From Apiospora phragmitis (Eukaryota > Ascomycota > Sordariomycetes > Amphisphaeriales > Apiosporaceae), in the NCBI GenBank assembly GCA_038363925.1, contig JAQQWL010000008.1:1550001-1614000 (forward strand): 64,000 nt of DNA, in the 5' to 3' direction. A program made the position numbers and the translations under genes. The notes beneath the pieces were generated by a model, which saw only the letters and a program-made list of their open reading frames with translations, made no database searches and had not been told where the DNA came from. This document shows, piece after piece, positions 1 to 11,139 of the stretch; positions within the stretch are counted from its first letter, which is position 1, and each line of letters opens with the position of its first letter.

Positions 1-156
1 TATAGAGCTGGAACCATCGACGATATTAATCCGATATTCCTTTCGATCACTAAAGAGCTAGATCGGCAACAGTTAGGGGATCTCACGATAGGTGAGGATG
101 AAAGGAGGGCTACTAGTTGGTTACGATTAGGCGATCCAGATCAGCATTATATATAA
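1..156 (+). CDS. Possible 3' end of an unknown gene, cut by window start
   Basis: Frame 1 is open from the first base to a TAA at 154-156 and gives about 51 residues ending GDPDQHYI. The peptide is mixed, charged and not low-complexity, so it could be the last exon of a gene lying outside the window. No family is recognised. The alternative is a chance open stretch, which is quite possible at this length. Confidence 0.28.
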   Translation, partial: YRAGTIDDINPIFLSITKELDRQQLGDLTIGEDERRATSWLRLGDPDQHYI

Positions 157-189
157 TCGGTTTAAAGGACTAAAAAACATCACGAGATA

Positions 190-335
190 CGAACCAACCA
201 ACCACCAACCAACCACCAACCAACCAACGCCCTTCCGATCAACCGTTTTGCCAACCAACCAGCGCAGAATCGGCTGCAGGGGTAGTAACAACCAACCAGC
301 GGTACGCTGGTTGGTTGGTTGGTTAAACGGCAACA
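190..335. repeat. AACC/GGTT inverted repeats with a near-perfect hairpin
   Basis: The left part (190-230) is a run of CCAACCAACCA units; the right part (309-325) is the complementary GGTTGGTTGGTT run. In the centre ACCAACCAGCG and CGCTGGTTGGT flank a 3-base GTA loop (about 291-316). A longer imperfect pairing joins 241-266 with 305-334. A hairpin or the ends of a small inverted-repeat element would explain it. No gene is visible inside. Confidence 0.7.
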
Positions 336-970
336 TTGAGTATACATCAACATGTATAGCCTGCGAATGGCATACTGAAGCGAGCGGAAAGGAGCCTAGC
401 GCACGGTGTAGTTCAAGACCTCCAAGTATGTGGTCGCCTCGTTGACAACTTGCATCTGATCATACTTCTTGGCGAAGACGTATTGGTCGAACTCCTGGCC
501 CCTGAATTTGCGCTCCCTCTCTTTTAGCGTACTACGGCCAATCCCAGTGGCACGAGGGGTTTCTTCGGCATTGGCGTCCATGGCGTTACTGTGGACCGAC
601 AAGGCCGTGAACTGAAAAGGTTCAAATGTATATTTGCGATATATGTTCGCAGAAACGTCAGCTTACCCGATCACATGCTTCTCCTCATTTCTTCCGCGGT
701 GCGGCTATTGACGAGTCCCTCATTCACGGCGCAGCCGAAATAGGAATAGCCATCATGCAGTCCGGACGGGCTGCAGTGAGACACGGGTATGTTGCCTCCA
801 CGAGGCTGACGATTTGGGGTAGATATCATGGTCAAGATGCTCCGGATGAAAGGGCCAAGAGAGTATATTCGTTATTGGTAACGCCTTGCTTTACGCTGGC
901 ATTGATTCGAGTTGTAAGAAAGACGCCGCATTATCATCCCATATGTGCCAAAACATGGAGCCACGTCTGA
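336..970. other. Spacer downstream of the copper transporter
   Basis: Short open frames on both strands lack family resemblance and splice logic. This is the 3' flank of the minus-strand CTR gene. Nothing else is seen. Confidence 0.6.
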
Positions 971-1719
971 TCAGTGGTCGACAGTCCCAAACCTCCCGGC
1001 AAGAAATGCCCCAAGAAAAACGCCACCCAACACCGAAAGGAAGTATCCCACATTCATAGTCATGACCGCCAGCATCCTGCATAAATGTACCCAGTCAGTT
1101 TCGTCAACTCAGAGATAAGGTTGTAATTACTGCTTTTGCCCTCAACCCATAATAGGAGGAAGGGCGTCGACACAAACAGACGATATATGTATGTGACTTA
1201 CAGTAGATATCCCACACCCCCAATGATGACCTCCGAAAACGCCCTCGCCGTCTCGGTAGCGATCCGGAACGGATTATCGTGGAGCGCGCGGCGCACGCGC
1301 GCCAGCACGCCGGCGCTGCGGCCGTAGCGCCGCTGGTACGCGGCCTCCTCCTCGTCCGTGTCGAGCTTCGGCAGGCCGTGCGGGACGGTTTCGAAGACGA
1401 GGTTGCGGACTGCGATGAGGACGCGGTGCAGCGTCGCCAGCACGACGAGGAAGATGCAGGTGCCCGCATAGGCGCCGGGGCCGGCCGGCGTCCAGGCCTT
1501 GGCGAAGAGTGGCGAGGTCGCGGACTGGAAGAAGATCATGGCCATCTGGCTCATGTCCATGGTCATGGGCATCGCCGCGCCGTCGCCGCCGGTGTGCGTC
1601 ATGCCGTCCATGGTCGAGGAGGGGGTGGCTCCCGTGGCTGTCGCCGTGGGCATGGGCATGGACATATCCATCGTGTCGTGGTCCGTTGTGTGTGTCTTTG
1701 CTTTTGGTGAATCTGGCAA
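971..1719 (-). CDS. CTR-family copper transporter
   Basis: Two exons: 1202-1719 and 971-1076, with a 125-bp intron (GTAAGT donor, GCAG acceptor); the join keeps frame. The product is about 207 residues, the normal size for fungal Ctr proteins. The N-terminus is Met-rich (MDMSMPMP, then MPMTMDMSQMAM), the usual extracellular Cu(I)-binding feature. TM1 contains a GTCIFLVVLATLHRVLI stretch. After a charged cytosolic loop, TM2 has the MxxxM-type motif MLAVMTMNVGYF, and TM3 has the GxxxG packing motif (GVFLGAFLAGR). By family knowledge it is a trimeric Cu(I) importer of plasma or vacuolar membrane. It diverges from a metalloreductase gene, the partner that supplies Cu(I). No frameshift is seen. 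Confidence 0.93.
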
Positions 1720-3150
1720 CTATCGTCGGCTCATTTGCCGCGTCGCTCGCCCGGCAGTTTTGTACTTGAAATGGGAAATTTACTCCCAAGAGGTGGTTTC
1801 AGAGTCGAGGTTTGGCGTCAGATAAACACAATTGAGATGGGATTTGAGCGCCTGAAAGTAAGCAAGTTGAGCAAGTTGAGCAAGTTTGCGTTGGATGTCG
1901 AATTAAAGCGGTGACAGGTCAACCCAAACACGTTTCAAAGCCAAGAAACACTAGCAGAAACTAAAAGAGAGAGCAAGTTATTATTCCGCCGTCAGCTGCA
2001 AAAAGGAATGCTTTACCGACCAGTCGCTATGTATTCCGAGCGCAAGCGCAGCACATTTGGATCTGCATCTAGGGGCCCCTGGCTGTAAGGGAAAGGATGA
2101 CGGCCTACCGGTGAGCCTAGTGCGCATACTGTGTACCTACCAAATCGAGAAGGTCTTAGGAGGTTGGATGCAGAGACAAAAAACCCGAAAGAAAAGAACG
2201 TGCTCAATCCCGCGCAAGTCATGCTGCAATGCTGACCCTCGCACCGGATAGTTTGGACTAGTGGGCGATGGACGGCAACAGTTGCATGCACTTCTTCTGC
2301 AGTAACCCAGATCCATGTCATTGGGACCACCGTCGGGTCGACATTATCGTTTCCGAGCGCCAGCCCAGCCGCCGTTTCTTAACTCCCGCACTTGCTTAGA
2401 GTTCCGACTAGGAAGCTTTTTGCAACGGCTGATGGGGACGCCTGGTCTGGATGCGAGTCGTGTGTTGTCGCATACTGCCATACGGAAAACATCAAACCAA
2501 TTGGTCGCAGGAGTACTGCTTCTTCTAGACTCACTTTAATTGCCCGCTGTCGATATGAACTGTTCCCACGGACCCGGCTCACATCGTACAGATTGATTAA
2601 TTGCTCGATAACGTTGTCTCGGCCATACTGCCATGGAGTCCCGAGTGGTGGTGGTAGGATCGCGGCTGAGTAGGTAGCCACCCCTGATTGGAGCTAGGGG
2701 CCCCTGGAAGTTGAGATGGTTTGAGCAAGTATTCGTCCAATCCGCGTCAGGTGTGGAAGGCCGCTGACCCACAGTCCCCACGGACCCCCCTTTTTTGCAG
2801 CTACCGTAACACCTAATCGCAACCTACATGCATACGTGATGATTTATAGCTGGGCTTGCCATAGATTGCACGGTGTAAGAAGAATTGATGTTGGTATGGG
2901 CGAAATCTGGAAAAGTGCACCAATGGAAAAGGCCTCATTTCTGTTACACATCTTCCTAGCCTGGCTCATGGATGTGTAGGGCGCGGATCAAGTTGAGTCG
3001 TTGCTCTATTTACACCTACATTACCCCGGACTGGCTGGCAATAATCATCCGATTGATGTCAACTTACTCGCATCCTGCTGGTCTCTCACTTTCCCGTTGT
3101 GCAACCTCAACAGCTAAACCGAACTACTGGTGCGAACAGCGACAGACACG
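1720..3150. promoter_or_regulatory. Divergent spacer between CTR and metalloreductase
   Basis: No convincing coding sequence. It is the upstream region of both a minus-strand copper transporter and a plus-strand ferric/cupric reductase, so it probably holds the control elements for both. A short tandem repeat at 1861-1886 is the only structured element noticed. Confidence 0.55.
1861..1886 (-). repeat. Three tandem 10-bp GCAAGTTGAG units, possible metal-response element
   Basis: GCAAGTTGAG repeats 2.5 times about 140-165 bp upstream of the CTR start codon. Read on the gene's strand it gives two CTTGCTC words plus a third partial one. These differ by one base from the yeast Mac1 copper element TTTGCTC. 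The repeat is seen; the regulatory role is inference. Confidence 0.35.
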
Positions 3151-5388
3151 ATGCCGATGCCATGGCTAGACCAGCCCATCATGTTGGAGTCGTCCCGCAT
3201 GGACATGTGCGAGCTGACACCCGAGCAGTGCACATGGAGTAGATCGCGGTTCCGGAATTGGTACGAATCAACTCTCCTCATGAGGGCTCTAGTCAACCGA
3301 GTCACAAGCTAACAGACTGTCCACCTCCCTCCAGGTACATCGCCGACCTCGTATACGGACTCGGGACGCTGTACTTCTTCATCGGCGTCATTGCGGCCTG
3401 CATGATCAGCTTCTGGGCGCCCAGACTGGTCACCGGGTCTTCGAGCAAGTGTTCGTCGTGGCGGAAACTCCTGGGCGCATTCCGATATCTGGCATATCGA
3501 CGATACAGGGTAGCCGGGTACTTGACTCCTTCGGTGGGTGTCGTGCTTCTCCTGGCGAGCGGCGCTCTGTTCTTCTTGGCGATGACCCTGGGACCTGGCC
3601 CTTACTACTGGCCCGATATCATCTATGGAAGCTCTCCGCCCATCGCCACCAGGGCAGGCTGGATGGCTCTGGCATGCTTGCCATTCATTCTGTAAGTATA
3701 CATGCGAAGGCAACTGGGGGCCGTGGAGCTCAGTTGAGGTTGACACTGACACGTTTGAACAACCAGCATCCTCTCTACGAAAGCCAACATGATCGCTAAC
3801 CTCACGGGGGTCTCCCATGAAAAGCTCATCATCTTCCACAACTGGACCGGATGGGCCATGTTCGTCCTCTCGCTGGTGCACACCTTCCCTTTATCGTTGT
3901 CCACATCCAACAGGGCGACATGGTGATGCAATGGAACATGTCCATTTTCTACTGGTCTGGTGTCGTGGCCTTGATAGCTCAGGCCTATCTACAGTTCATG
4001 TCCCTCTCCTTTATCCGGTAAGTCTTATCCCTTAGAGTAGACTGCCCACACTAACTGATATACCCCCTAGCAACCGCTTTTACGAGTTCTTCAAAGCGAC
4101 CCATCTCCTGGCGGCACTGATATTCGTGCTGTTCCTGTTCTTCCACTGCGACTACACACTCACGTCATGGTAAGTCCAAGTTTTAACCCCTGAGCCGTTT
4201 TACCTCTGCCAAGCTTTCAGGGGTTGGTGGGACGTACTTGTTTACTGACAAGTTCTCCATCCACACCACAGGCACTATTTCATCGCCGCCGCGGTGCTCT
4301 ACACCCTGTCCTTCCTGTACTCCCAGATCCGGACCTACGCCGAGTTCGGCTTCGGCCTGCGCGCGACCTTCGACCTGGTCTCGGACCACACCCTGCGCAT
4401 CACCGTGCCGGCGCGGACCACGTGGCAGCCGGCGCAGCACATGTTCCTGCGCTTCGTGGCGCTGCAGGCGCACGCCCTCACGTCGCACCCCTTCACCGTC
4501 TGCAGCGTCCCCGCTGCGGCGTCGCACAGCGCCGGCGTGTCATCGAATCTAGTCTTCTACGTCCAGGCCCGCAAGGGCGTCACGGGCCGCCTGGCCAAGA
4601 TGGCGGCCGCCCGCGGCGGGTACACGGTGCCGGTCCTGATCGACGGGCCGTATGGAGGGATCAAGGGAAGCCCCTCAGTTCCTACGATGACAATCTGATC
4701 GTTGCCTGCGGCGCCGGCGCGCCGTTCTCGCTGGGGTTGGTTATGGACGCGTTGCTGTTGCGGCGCGCTTTCGCTTCCAAGGCCGAGGCGGGGGTGGTAT
4801 CGCTGCCGCGCGTCGAGGTCCTCATCGCGACGCGGGACCGCCAGTTCGTGCAATGGTACTGCGAGGCCCTCACGGACTTCATGGAGTCCAACGGGCTGCC
4901 GCTCGACCTGCAAGGGATCCGGATCTCCGTGTTCCAGACGGGCGGTGGTAGCAACAGCAGCACCGCGGTTTCGACGGCCTCCACTACGCAGGATAACGAG
5001 GCCGAGATCAAGGGGAGGAAAAGTCGGTCCTACCCGGCACCAAGGTGTCGTCGTCCAGCAACCACAGCGGCAACAGCAGCAGTAGGCAATCCTTGCAAAT
5101 TGAGACGCGGACGGGGCGTCCGGACATCGGCGCCACGGTGCGCGAGGTCACGCGGCGGCCCGGCACCTCCCTGGCCGTCGTGGCGTGCGGGCCCGGCGGC
5201 GTCGTGGAGGAGGTCCAGGCGGCGGCGGCCGAGGCCCAGCTCCGGATTCTGGGGTCGCGCAACGAGGGCGCGCGGGAGGTTTACTTGCACACGGAGCACT
5301 TTTCGTGAGTTTTTGAATGAACCGCATTCCTTCCAATACCTGAATTGTATATTACGATACTAACTTTTTGTCTTCTCACAGTTGGTAA
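3151..5388 (+). CDS. Ferric/cupric reductase, FRE/NOX superfamily (frame broken three times)
   Basis: Six exons fit: 3151-3260, 3335-3691, 3767-4017, 4071-4169, 4272-5305, 5382-5388, all GT-AG. The ATG at 3151 begins MPMPWLDQP. N-terminal helices carry haem-ligand type histidines (FHNW, LVHTFPF, ATHLL, FFHCD). The C-terminal half has the FAD motif HPFTVCS, a GPYGG NADPH/pyrophosphate motif, then a CGPGG block, ending HFSW, the typical FRE ending. By family it moves electrons from cytosolic NADPH across the membrane to reduce Fe(III)/Cu(II). Three one-base shifts interrupt the frame at about 3887-3890, 4664-4674 and 5012-5015, each explained by one missing base in or near a short C or G run. 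Protein similarity continues across all three, so sequence error is likelier than loss. Confidence 0.86.
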
Positions 5389-6005
5389 GGTTGGTTTTGA
5401 GCGGCTTGGGGAATGTTTTCTTAGATACCAAAATACAGTTCGAATGTTATACCCGTTGGCTGAGAATCTCTTTTCTGCATTGCAAAGCAAGTGATGTATA
5501 ATTAGTGAGATTTCAGCCGCAGAACTTACCAATGCTTGCTTTGCGCTGACTTGATGATCGATCATGTTGTGGCTGAAATCTACGATGGTCTAGTCTACAG
5601 CACTTGTGGGATATAACCTCCTCTCTTCAGTGTCATTTGCTGGCGGGCATAGGCCGTATGGGCAGCTCGAGGGTCGAGTCTTCCGCCGGTTCGGTTCGCA
5701 TTTTGCTTTTGCCCGGTCTATCTCAGGATAAATTAGTCGACTTCATGATCTTGGCATAAGGTCATGCCCGCTTAAAGTCAGGTCAGGTGAGAGACCCCTT
5801 AATTTCCGCTTACAATAAAAGCAAGACAATGCTCACTCAAAGGGCCGATACTAGCTGACATTAGGGGTAATAGAAATATCCTTTATTATAAGAACAATAG
5901 CCCTGTTTTCTTTATATAACTATAGAGGCTTTATTAGTAGAAGAGCCTGTTAATTAATATATACCATAATGACTTTGTTTTAGTATCTGTTTCTAAAGGC
6001 TTTGT
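5389..6005. other. Spacer, AT-rich toward its end
   Basis: No coding signal. 5860-5960 is AT-rich with short TATA-like words. Nothing else is seen. Confidence 0.55.
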
Positions 6006-7415
6006 GTGCTAGCACAACAGTCGTGGAGTCTAGACCCGAGGGCTCTGGCTTATAAGGTCGCCCAACGTTTCGTGGGTTTGAATCAAACAATCAGAACAAT
6101 AACAACAACCGAAAAACACAATCCGAGATACCAGCTTTCCACCAGCTCAACCCCATACCCTTTAATCACATACCAGACATTGTGGAGTATTCTCATGGTA
6201 AGTCAGGCAGCGAAAGCAATCGCAAACCCAGACCCCTATACTCTCAAGCAAATCCCATTGATCCCGATCATGTCTGGGGCGATATAAATAGGCAAGTTGC
6301 AAACGACGTGGAAGATCCATTATTGACCATCAATGGTCTCTTTAGCCTCCCCAAGCCACTTATTCGCAACGACAAAGAATCAAGGGCCAAGGGTACAACA
6401 TGGCATAAGGATTTCATAGAGGTCTCAGCGCAGCATATCAGCATATGGGACGACTTCAGCGAAGAGAACATTGAAATGATGTTTAGAGACTTCATCTATG
6501 GAAGACTTTACGAGTTCCCCCAGTCTGATTTGTTAATGATTTACTAGGCAAGTCGAATAAAGAACAAGAACAAGAAAACATCTAACATTACGTCTGAACA
6601 AAACCTCAACTATACGTTTAGCAGATCCATTGTAGACGTTCTTGATACGGCTCTTCAAAAGACCGCTGCAGAATTTCAAGAAAGAGTCAACTCACTGGCG
6701 CCAGTAGAGCTGGACACTAGTTTCGAGGGAATGCCGGCCCGTGTCCCTCGCACCGGCTATAAGAAAGACGCCATCCAAAAGAAACCAGACTGGCCTATTT
6801 TCTATATACCTATGTCATTATGAAGGCGAAGCCGCCGCATAGCTGAAATACGCTGCACCTTGACGAAAAAGAAATTTGAGCAGAAATTTGAAGAGGACGT
6901 AGCAGACGGCAAATTCCCAGACATCGAAGAAGGAGTTGGCATAGCTGTCAATGGCGAGGCCAAGCGAAAGTTTGTATTCAATCCTGCTAACTTGGCAAAC
7001 GAAGAGACTATTAATAAGGTAAAAAATACGCTTGGCCAAGTGATGATGTACTGCCATTGGTCAAAAACCCGCTATGCGTTCGTTTTTAACAGCGAGGAGG
7101 TCACTTTCATGCGCTTTTTCCGGTTAGACGCAGAGGAGGAAGAATTTAGGGAAGTAGAATATGGGATACATTATGCCATTTATGCTGAGTCTGCATGAAA
7201 AGCATAAACCAATCGTAAGAAAGAACCAGACATGTGACCTTAATAGGTGGTCAAGGTTTGTAGAGAAAGGCCAGGTTCTGTGGATAAATCATATCTCCAA
7301 GATCGTGATTGGAAATGGCGATTGGGCTAAGAAATTCCATGTCGTGGAGGCCCCCAGGGACGAATTCGCCGCCCAGCTCGATCGATATAACAACGGGCCT
7401 CATAAGGTGTCGTAG
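6006..7415 (+). pseudogene. Broken gene for an unrecognised fungal protein
   Basis: Consecutive open stretches in changing frames read as pieces of one protein: about 6182-6547 (WGDINRQVANDVED), 6548-6823 (SRSIVDVLDTALQKT), 6860-7198 (GQVMMYCHWSKTRYAFVF) and 7161-7415 (LHEKHKPIVRKN). The third piece resembles a common fungal unknown family in which a 'QV.GY....RYGF' block precedes a '.E.V.F.R' strand; this is from memory and uncertain. A shift near 7190 and stops at about 6545 and 6821 separate the pieces, so it is either degenerate or has unresolved introns. Function unknown. It converges with the FTA2-like gene. Confidence 0.38.
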
Positions 7416-7582
7416 AAGGCATAGCGGAAATCCGTTGAAGAAATGGAACAGGAGTCTAGTGATGGGAAAATATAGTAACTCGTGATTTAGAACTTCTCTG
7501 ATTGCACATAATGTCTGCCACTAGCAGTATTTTGATTGATATAACACTTTACCATCCGCTGCCATACGTTTCCCTTTGACAA

Positions 7583-8715
7583 CTACCTTTCAGTCTGACC
7601 CCCTGGCCCATCTTCTGCTTTCCATTTGTACAGCCCAGGCCGGATATACCACCCACATGTTTTGCGGCCCCACCTCCACTTTGTACCAAATTTCCCTCGT
7701 AGGCGATCTCTGCGGAATCTGATTTTATCGGCACAGTAATCTGGATCAGGTAGACACCGGTCCCAGATTCTTAGGCCAGGATCGTGTTCCTCATTCCAAT
7801 TGTCAATCAGCGAATCCACCTGGCTTGCATCCGAGAACCCACCACCATAAATGTCAACTATCTTGTCGTTCTCCATCTTCTCTTTGACCAAAATGGGGTG
7901 AGGGACTGTCCAGGCCAGGCTGAAGTCGATCAGACGTCCATTCACTGGAACTGTTAGTGCCATGGATCCGCCATGTTGAATCAACGACCCACCATGAGCT
8001 TACACTTACTGACGTTGCCACCGTTGATATCGCGAACCAGTATCCCGGACTTCTGGATCCGTTTCAAGCCACGGATCAGTTGTCTGGAATCCTTTGTATT
8101 TCGAAAGACTGTATTCCAGATGCGGACGTTGCTGCGACTGCGGTTGGGTAAAGGAGGGTATAAGTCACGATCGGCTTTGACAAATTCCTTGACTAGAGCG
8201 CGAAAAGGTCTCCCCTCATGCCTCTTCCGGTACCCGAAATGTCTCTTCAAACGCTCTGGATCATTCAACAGAGGCTCGAAGTCGCTGGGAGCGAGCTTGA
8301 TGTAGCCATAGCATTGAGCCACATACTGCTCGAGGCCTTCTTCCAGGATCCGACCATACGCCCGGCACTCGCAGCTGAAGGGCTCGAAGTAGGCCTTCTC
8401 CTCCATTTTTCTCAGCTTGACGTCCCACTTCTTCCTGATCACATCATGTTTGAGGAAAGTGAACTACCCCGTGTGGTCAGCGTCAAGAAACAAGTCGAAA
8501 TGGCAGAACCATGTTTATCAGGGCATGTATTGCGTACAACCTTGAGCGCATATAGCTTCCCATTGATCAACACTGCCCATACCCATGCATGCACATCTTT
8601 CCCGAGGAACCGAAGGAACTTGATCTTCAGAGGCCTATCACCATCCTTGAACGGATACAGCTTGGGGCCAGGAACCGGTGGCACTCCTTCATCTATCTTA
8701 ATTCGGTGCTGACGA
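7583..8715 (-). CDS. FTA2-domain (Sim4 kinetochore subunit-like, kinase-fold) protein, start unresolved
   Basis: Three exons: from about 8715 to 8538, then 8010-8463 and 7583-7950; introns are 74 and 59 bp and joins keep frame. Features match the fungal FTA2 family: PGPKLYPF and KIKFLRFLGKDVHAWV near the N-terminus, an ALKV lysine motif, the FSCECRAYGR block, then VRDINGGNV and LIDFSLAWT, which correspond to degenerate catalytic-loop and metal-binding positions of protein kinases. FTA2 is named for a fission-yeast Sim4 kinetochore subunit, but the many copies in filamentous fungi have no assigned role. No in-frame ATG lies between a TAG near 8860 and the conserved start of the domain, so the first exon or start codon is missing from this model. 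Confidence 0.66.
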
Positions 8716-9294
8716 ATGACTCCGTCACAAAAGCTCTTGCTCAGTAGCGGAGAATAGGGCGGAAGGAGTTTTTGGGTACGAAAAGCTGCTCCTTTCAGTG
8801 GATTCTCTATGTTACCTCTTTCTTTGTCTACGCAACGTGCCAGCTAGAGACAGCCACAGCTTACCATTTCTTTGTCCTCTCTACCTAAATCAGAGATGGC
8901 CTACATCTGTACGAAACAAGGTAAGACATTGTAGCCCTTGTCCATTTTTCCTTGAACGCCATCAAAAAGATCGCCAGCGTGTGAACATCTAATACAGGGA
9001 GGCTAGGGAGCTTATTCAAGAATGGCTAGAGCTGATGATTGACAATCACCACGGGGCCGGGTATATCACGCGGAGCTGCTGATTGTTGTGCAAAAACAGC
9101 TCGCCATTGCTGTCATGAAGCACATTCATCAGATACCATTCGGGAACAGCCACTGGTAGTTTCACTGTGAGTAAGTGGTAGAATATGGTAGTTCCTGAAA
9201 GGCTAGAGACAGCCGTGGTATAGGCAGGCATTTGGTTAAGCATCGCATCATGAGGGAACAATACCCAAGCAGAACCACAAAGGGTTTGTCCAAG
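8716..9294. other. Spacer between FTA2-like gene and FPGS copy
   Basis: Only short unsupported open frames. The missing first exon of the FTA2-like gene may lie at its left end. Nothing else is seen. Confidence 0.45.
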
Positions 9295-11139
9295 ACTATG
9301 CTTCTTCAAGGCCCCAACCTTCAAGATAGTTCAGGGCACCACCGATAAGATGCAGACTGCCAGTTATGAGAGCATGCATGCCACCAAAACCGTTACCAAC
9401 TTCGAGAGCTGTGATCATGGCATGTTAAATATCAGGGCTGGCATGTATGGCTGACCGCGGCTGCGACTGGTGCCAGATCTGTGTAAATTGCTGAATCAGG
9501 CCCTGATCCTGTATAACCTTTGCTTCAAGGGCATCACCTTGAAGCCGCTTAGGACAAGTGCGTAGGAACGACTTCTTAAAGAACGACCTACCTTCCAAGG
9601 CGGCGGCCACATAAGCTTTATGTGGATTGTAGTTAGCGAAGACGACATGGTCGATCTGGATATTCCGGAGCGCGTCTGCTAGGCGTTCCATCACCTTTAC
9701 CGGGTCGCGCTCATCTGAATGTTGACCGAAAATGAGTATCCGCCGTGGCTGTGATGGTTTGCTAATCAAGCAATAAGTGTCAGTGAATTGTCGAGGTTTT
9801 CTTCTTATGTTTAGTTGAAAACACACATACCACAGAAGGTGGCTCGAGAAGTTAATGAACTAATCGGCAGCTTTGCCTACGCTCATCTCGTTGTGCGCAC
9901 CGTCGAGGAACCAAGGAACATTACTTCCCCACGAAACATGCTGGAACCGTCCAGGCCATTGGAACTGCTCCACACCCCTCTCGATGTCCTCCGGCTGGAT
10001 CGAGCCGAGCGGGCTGGGGCACTTGGCCTTCAGCAGAGCCCGCACGGCGGCGAGCGCAAGTGAGCAGTTGGCGCGCTGGACATCAGGCATGAGTCTTGGA
10101 GAGTCGCGGGGTACATCCGGGCTATCGGCGGGAACGAAGCGCAGCAAGACCTTATGCTCGGCTGCGCGGTTCTCGAGGACGCCGACAGTCTCCTCAAAGT
10201 CCTGGACTGACGAGAAGGCCATGGCAAGGGGTTTGAAGATGCCCGCTTTGTGCCACGCAATGTTTCGAATCGTGGGGCTGAGCTGCTTGGCGTGGTCCAT
10301 TCCGAGCGGAGTGACAACAGTGACCACGGGATATTCGATTACGTTCGTCGCATCGTATTCCCCGCCATGATGCGTTTCGATGATGGCAGTGTCGACGCCT
10401 TCTCGAATTTTTGTATGGATAGCCATCATGAACAGAAGCTGTAGGTAGCGCGGGAGGTGTTGGCCTTTGGAAAGGGGATCCCATATCTCGAAGAAGTACT
10501 TGGCGAAAAGATCTCTACGGATAGGAAGCGTGTCCAGACGAATCCTTTCTTCCGTATACACCAAATAAGGTGAGGTATATAGACCCGTCTTGCGGGGGAA
10601 CCCTGTGCGCTGCCCAAATGCATGTAGGAGCGATTCGGCGAATGCACAAGTACTTTCCTTGCCTTTTGTACCTGCGACGTGGATCATGTTGAGGTTATTG
10701 ATGGCATCATCCTACAAGCACCGGATAAGTGACCAGAATAATCGACTGGGCTGCGATATGGATGCTCACCGAGTGGCCAATTTGGCGAAGCCATTCTTTC
10801 ATACCCGCGATGCTTGGGGACCCTGACATCGAGCTTCCCTTACCATCCGGTATTCGGTCGGCCAGCGGGCCCAGGTCGACCGGGTTAGTATCCGGCCGTT
10901 GTTTGCGACGGCGCGATCGCAGTATGGCCATAGCTGCCTGAGAAGATGTCAAGTACACCTTATTAGCGAGGTAATAATCGTAGGATCATTCCAGTTACCT
11001 CGTAGGTTCTATCATCCTGGACAGGGGGCGAGTAAGTGTTGCCCATAATTGACCGATGATTTCTGTAGCTCCTTGTGAATCTGGCACGGATCGACTTTGG
11101 AATACGGACGGTATTGATGAGGGCAGAGTGAGAGGTCAT
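9295..11139 (-). pseudogene. Folylpolyglutamate synthase copy with two in-frame stops
   Basis: Exons 10999-11139, 10770-10937, 9831-10711 and 9295-9760, all GT-AG with matching phases. The ATG at 11139 gives a basic, Ser/Arg-rich mitochondrial-type leader; a later ATG at 11046 would give a cytosolic form, as known for this family. Motifs: DRTYE, the P-loop MIHVAGTKGKEST, TSPYLV, the Mur-ligase-type domain, FLDGAHNE, and the C-terminal TGSLHLIGGALNYLEG. FPGS adds glutamates to folates. Two nonsense codons interrupt it: TAG at 9860-9862 where Trp fits (TGG to TAG) and TAA at 9425-9427 where Gln fits (CAA to TAA). Both could be CpA-to-TpA changes, as RIP makes. Conserved sequence continues beyond each, so it was functional recently. 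A second, intact copy elsewhere is expected. Confidence 0.84.

Noticed and set aside
4660..4680. Micro-intron to explain the metalloreductase frame change
   Set aside because: The conserved blocks on both sides are directly adjacent, leaving no room for an intron; a missing base is simpler.
6000..6080. GGGTTTGAATCAA near 6066 as a tRNA B box
   Set aside because: No cloverleaf could be folded with the upstream sequence; treated as coincidence.
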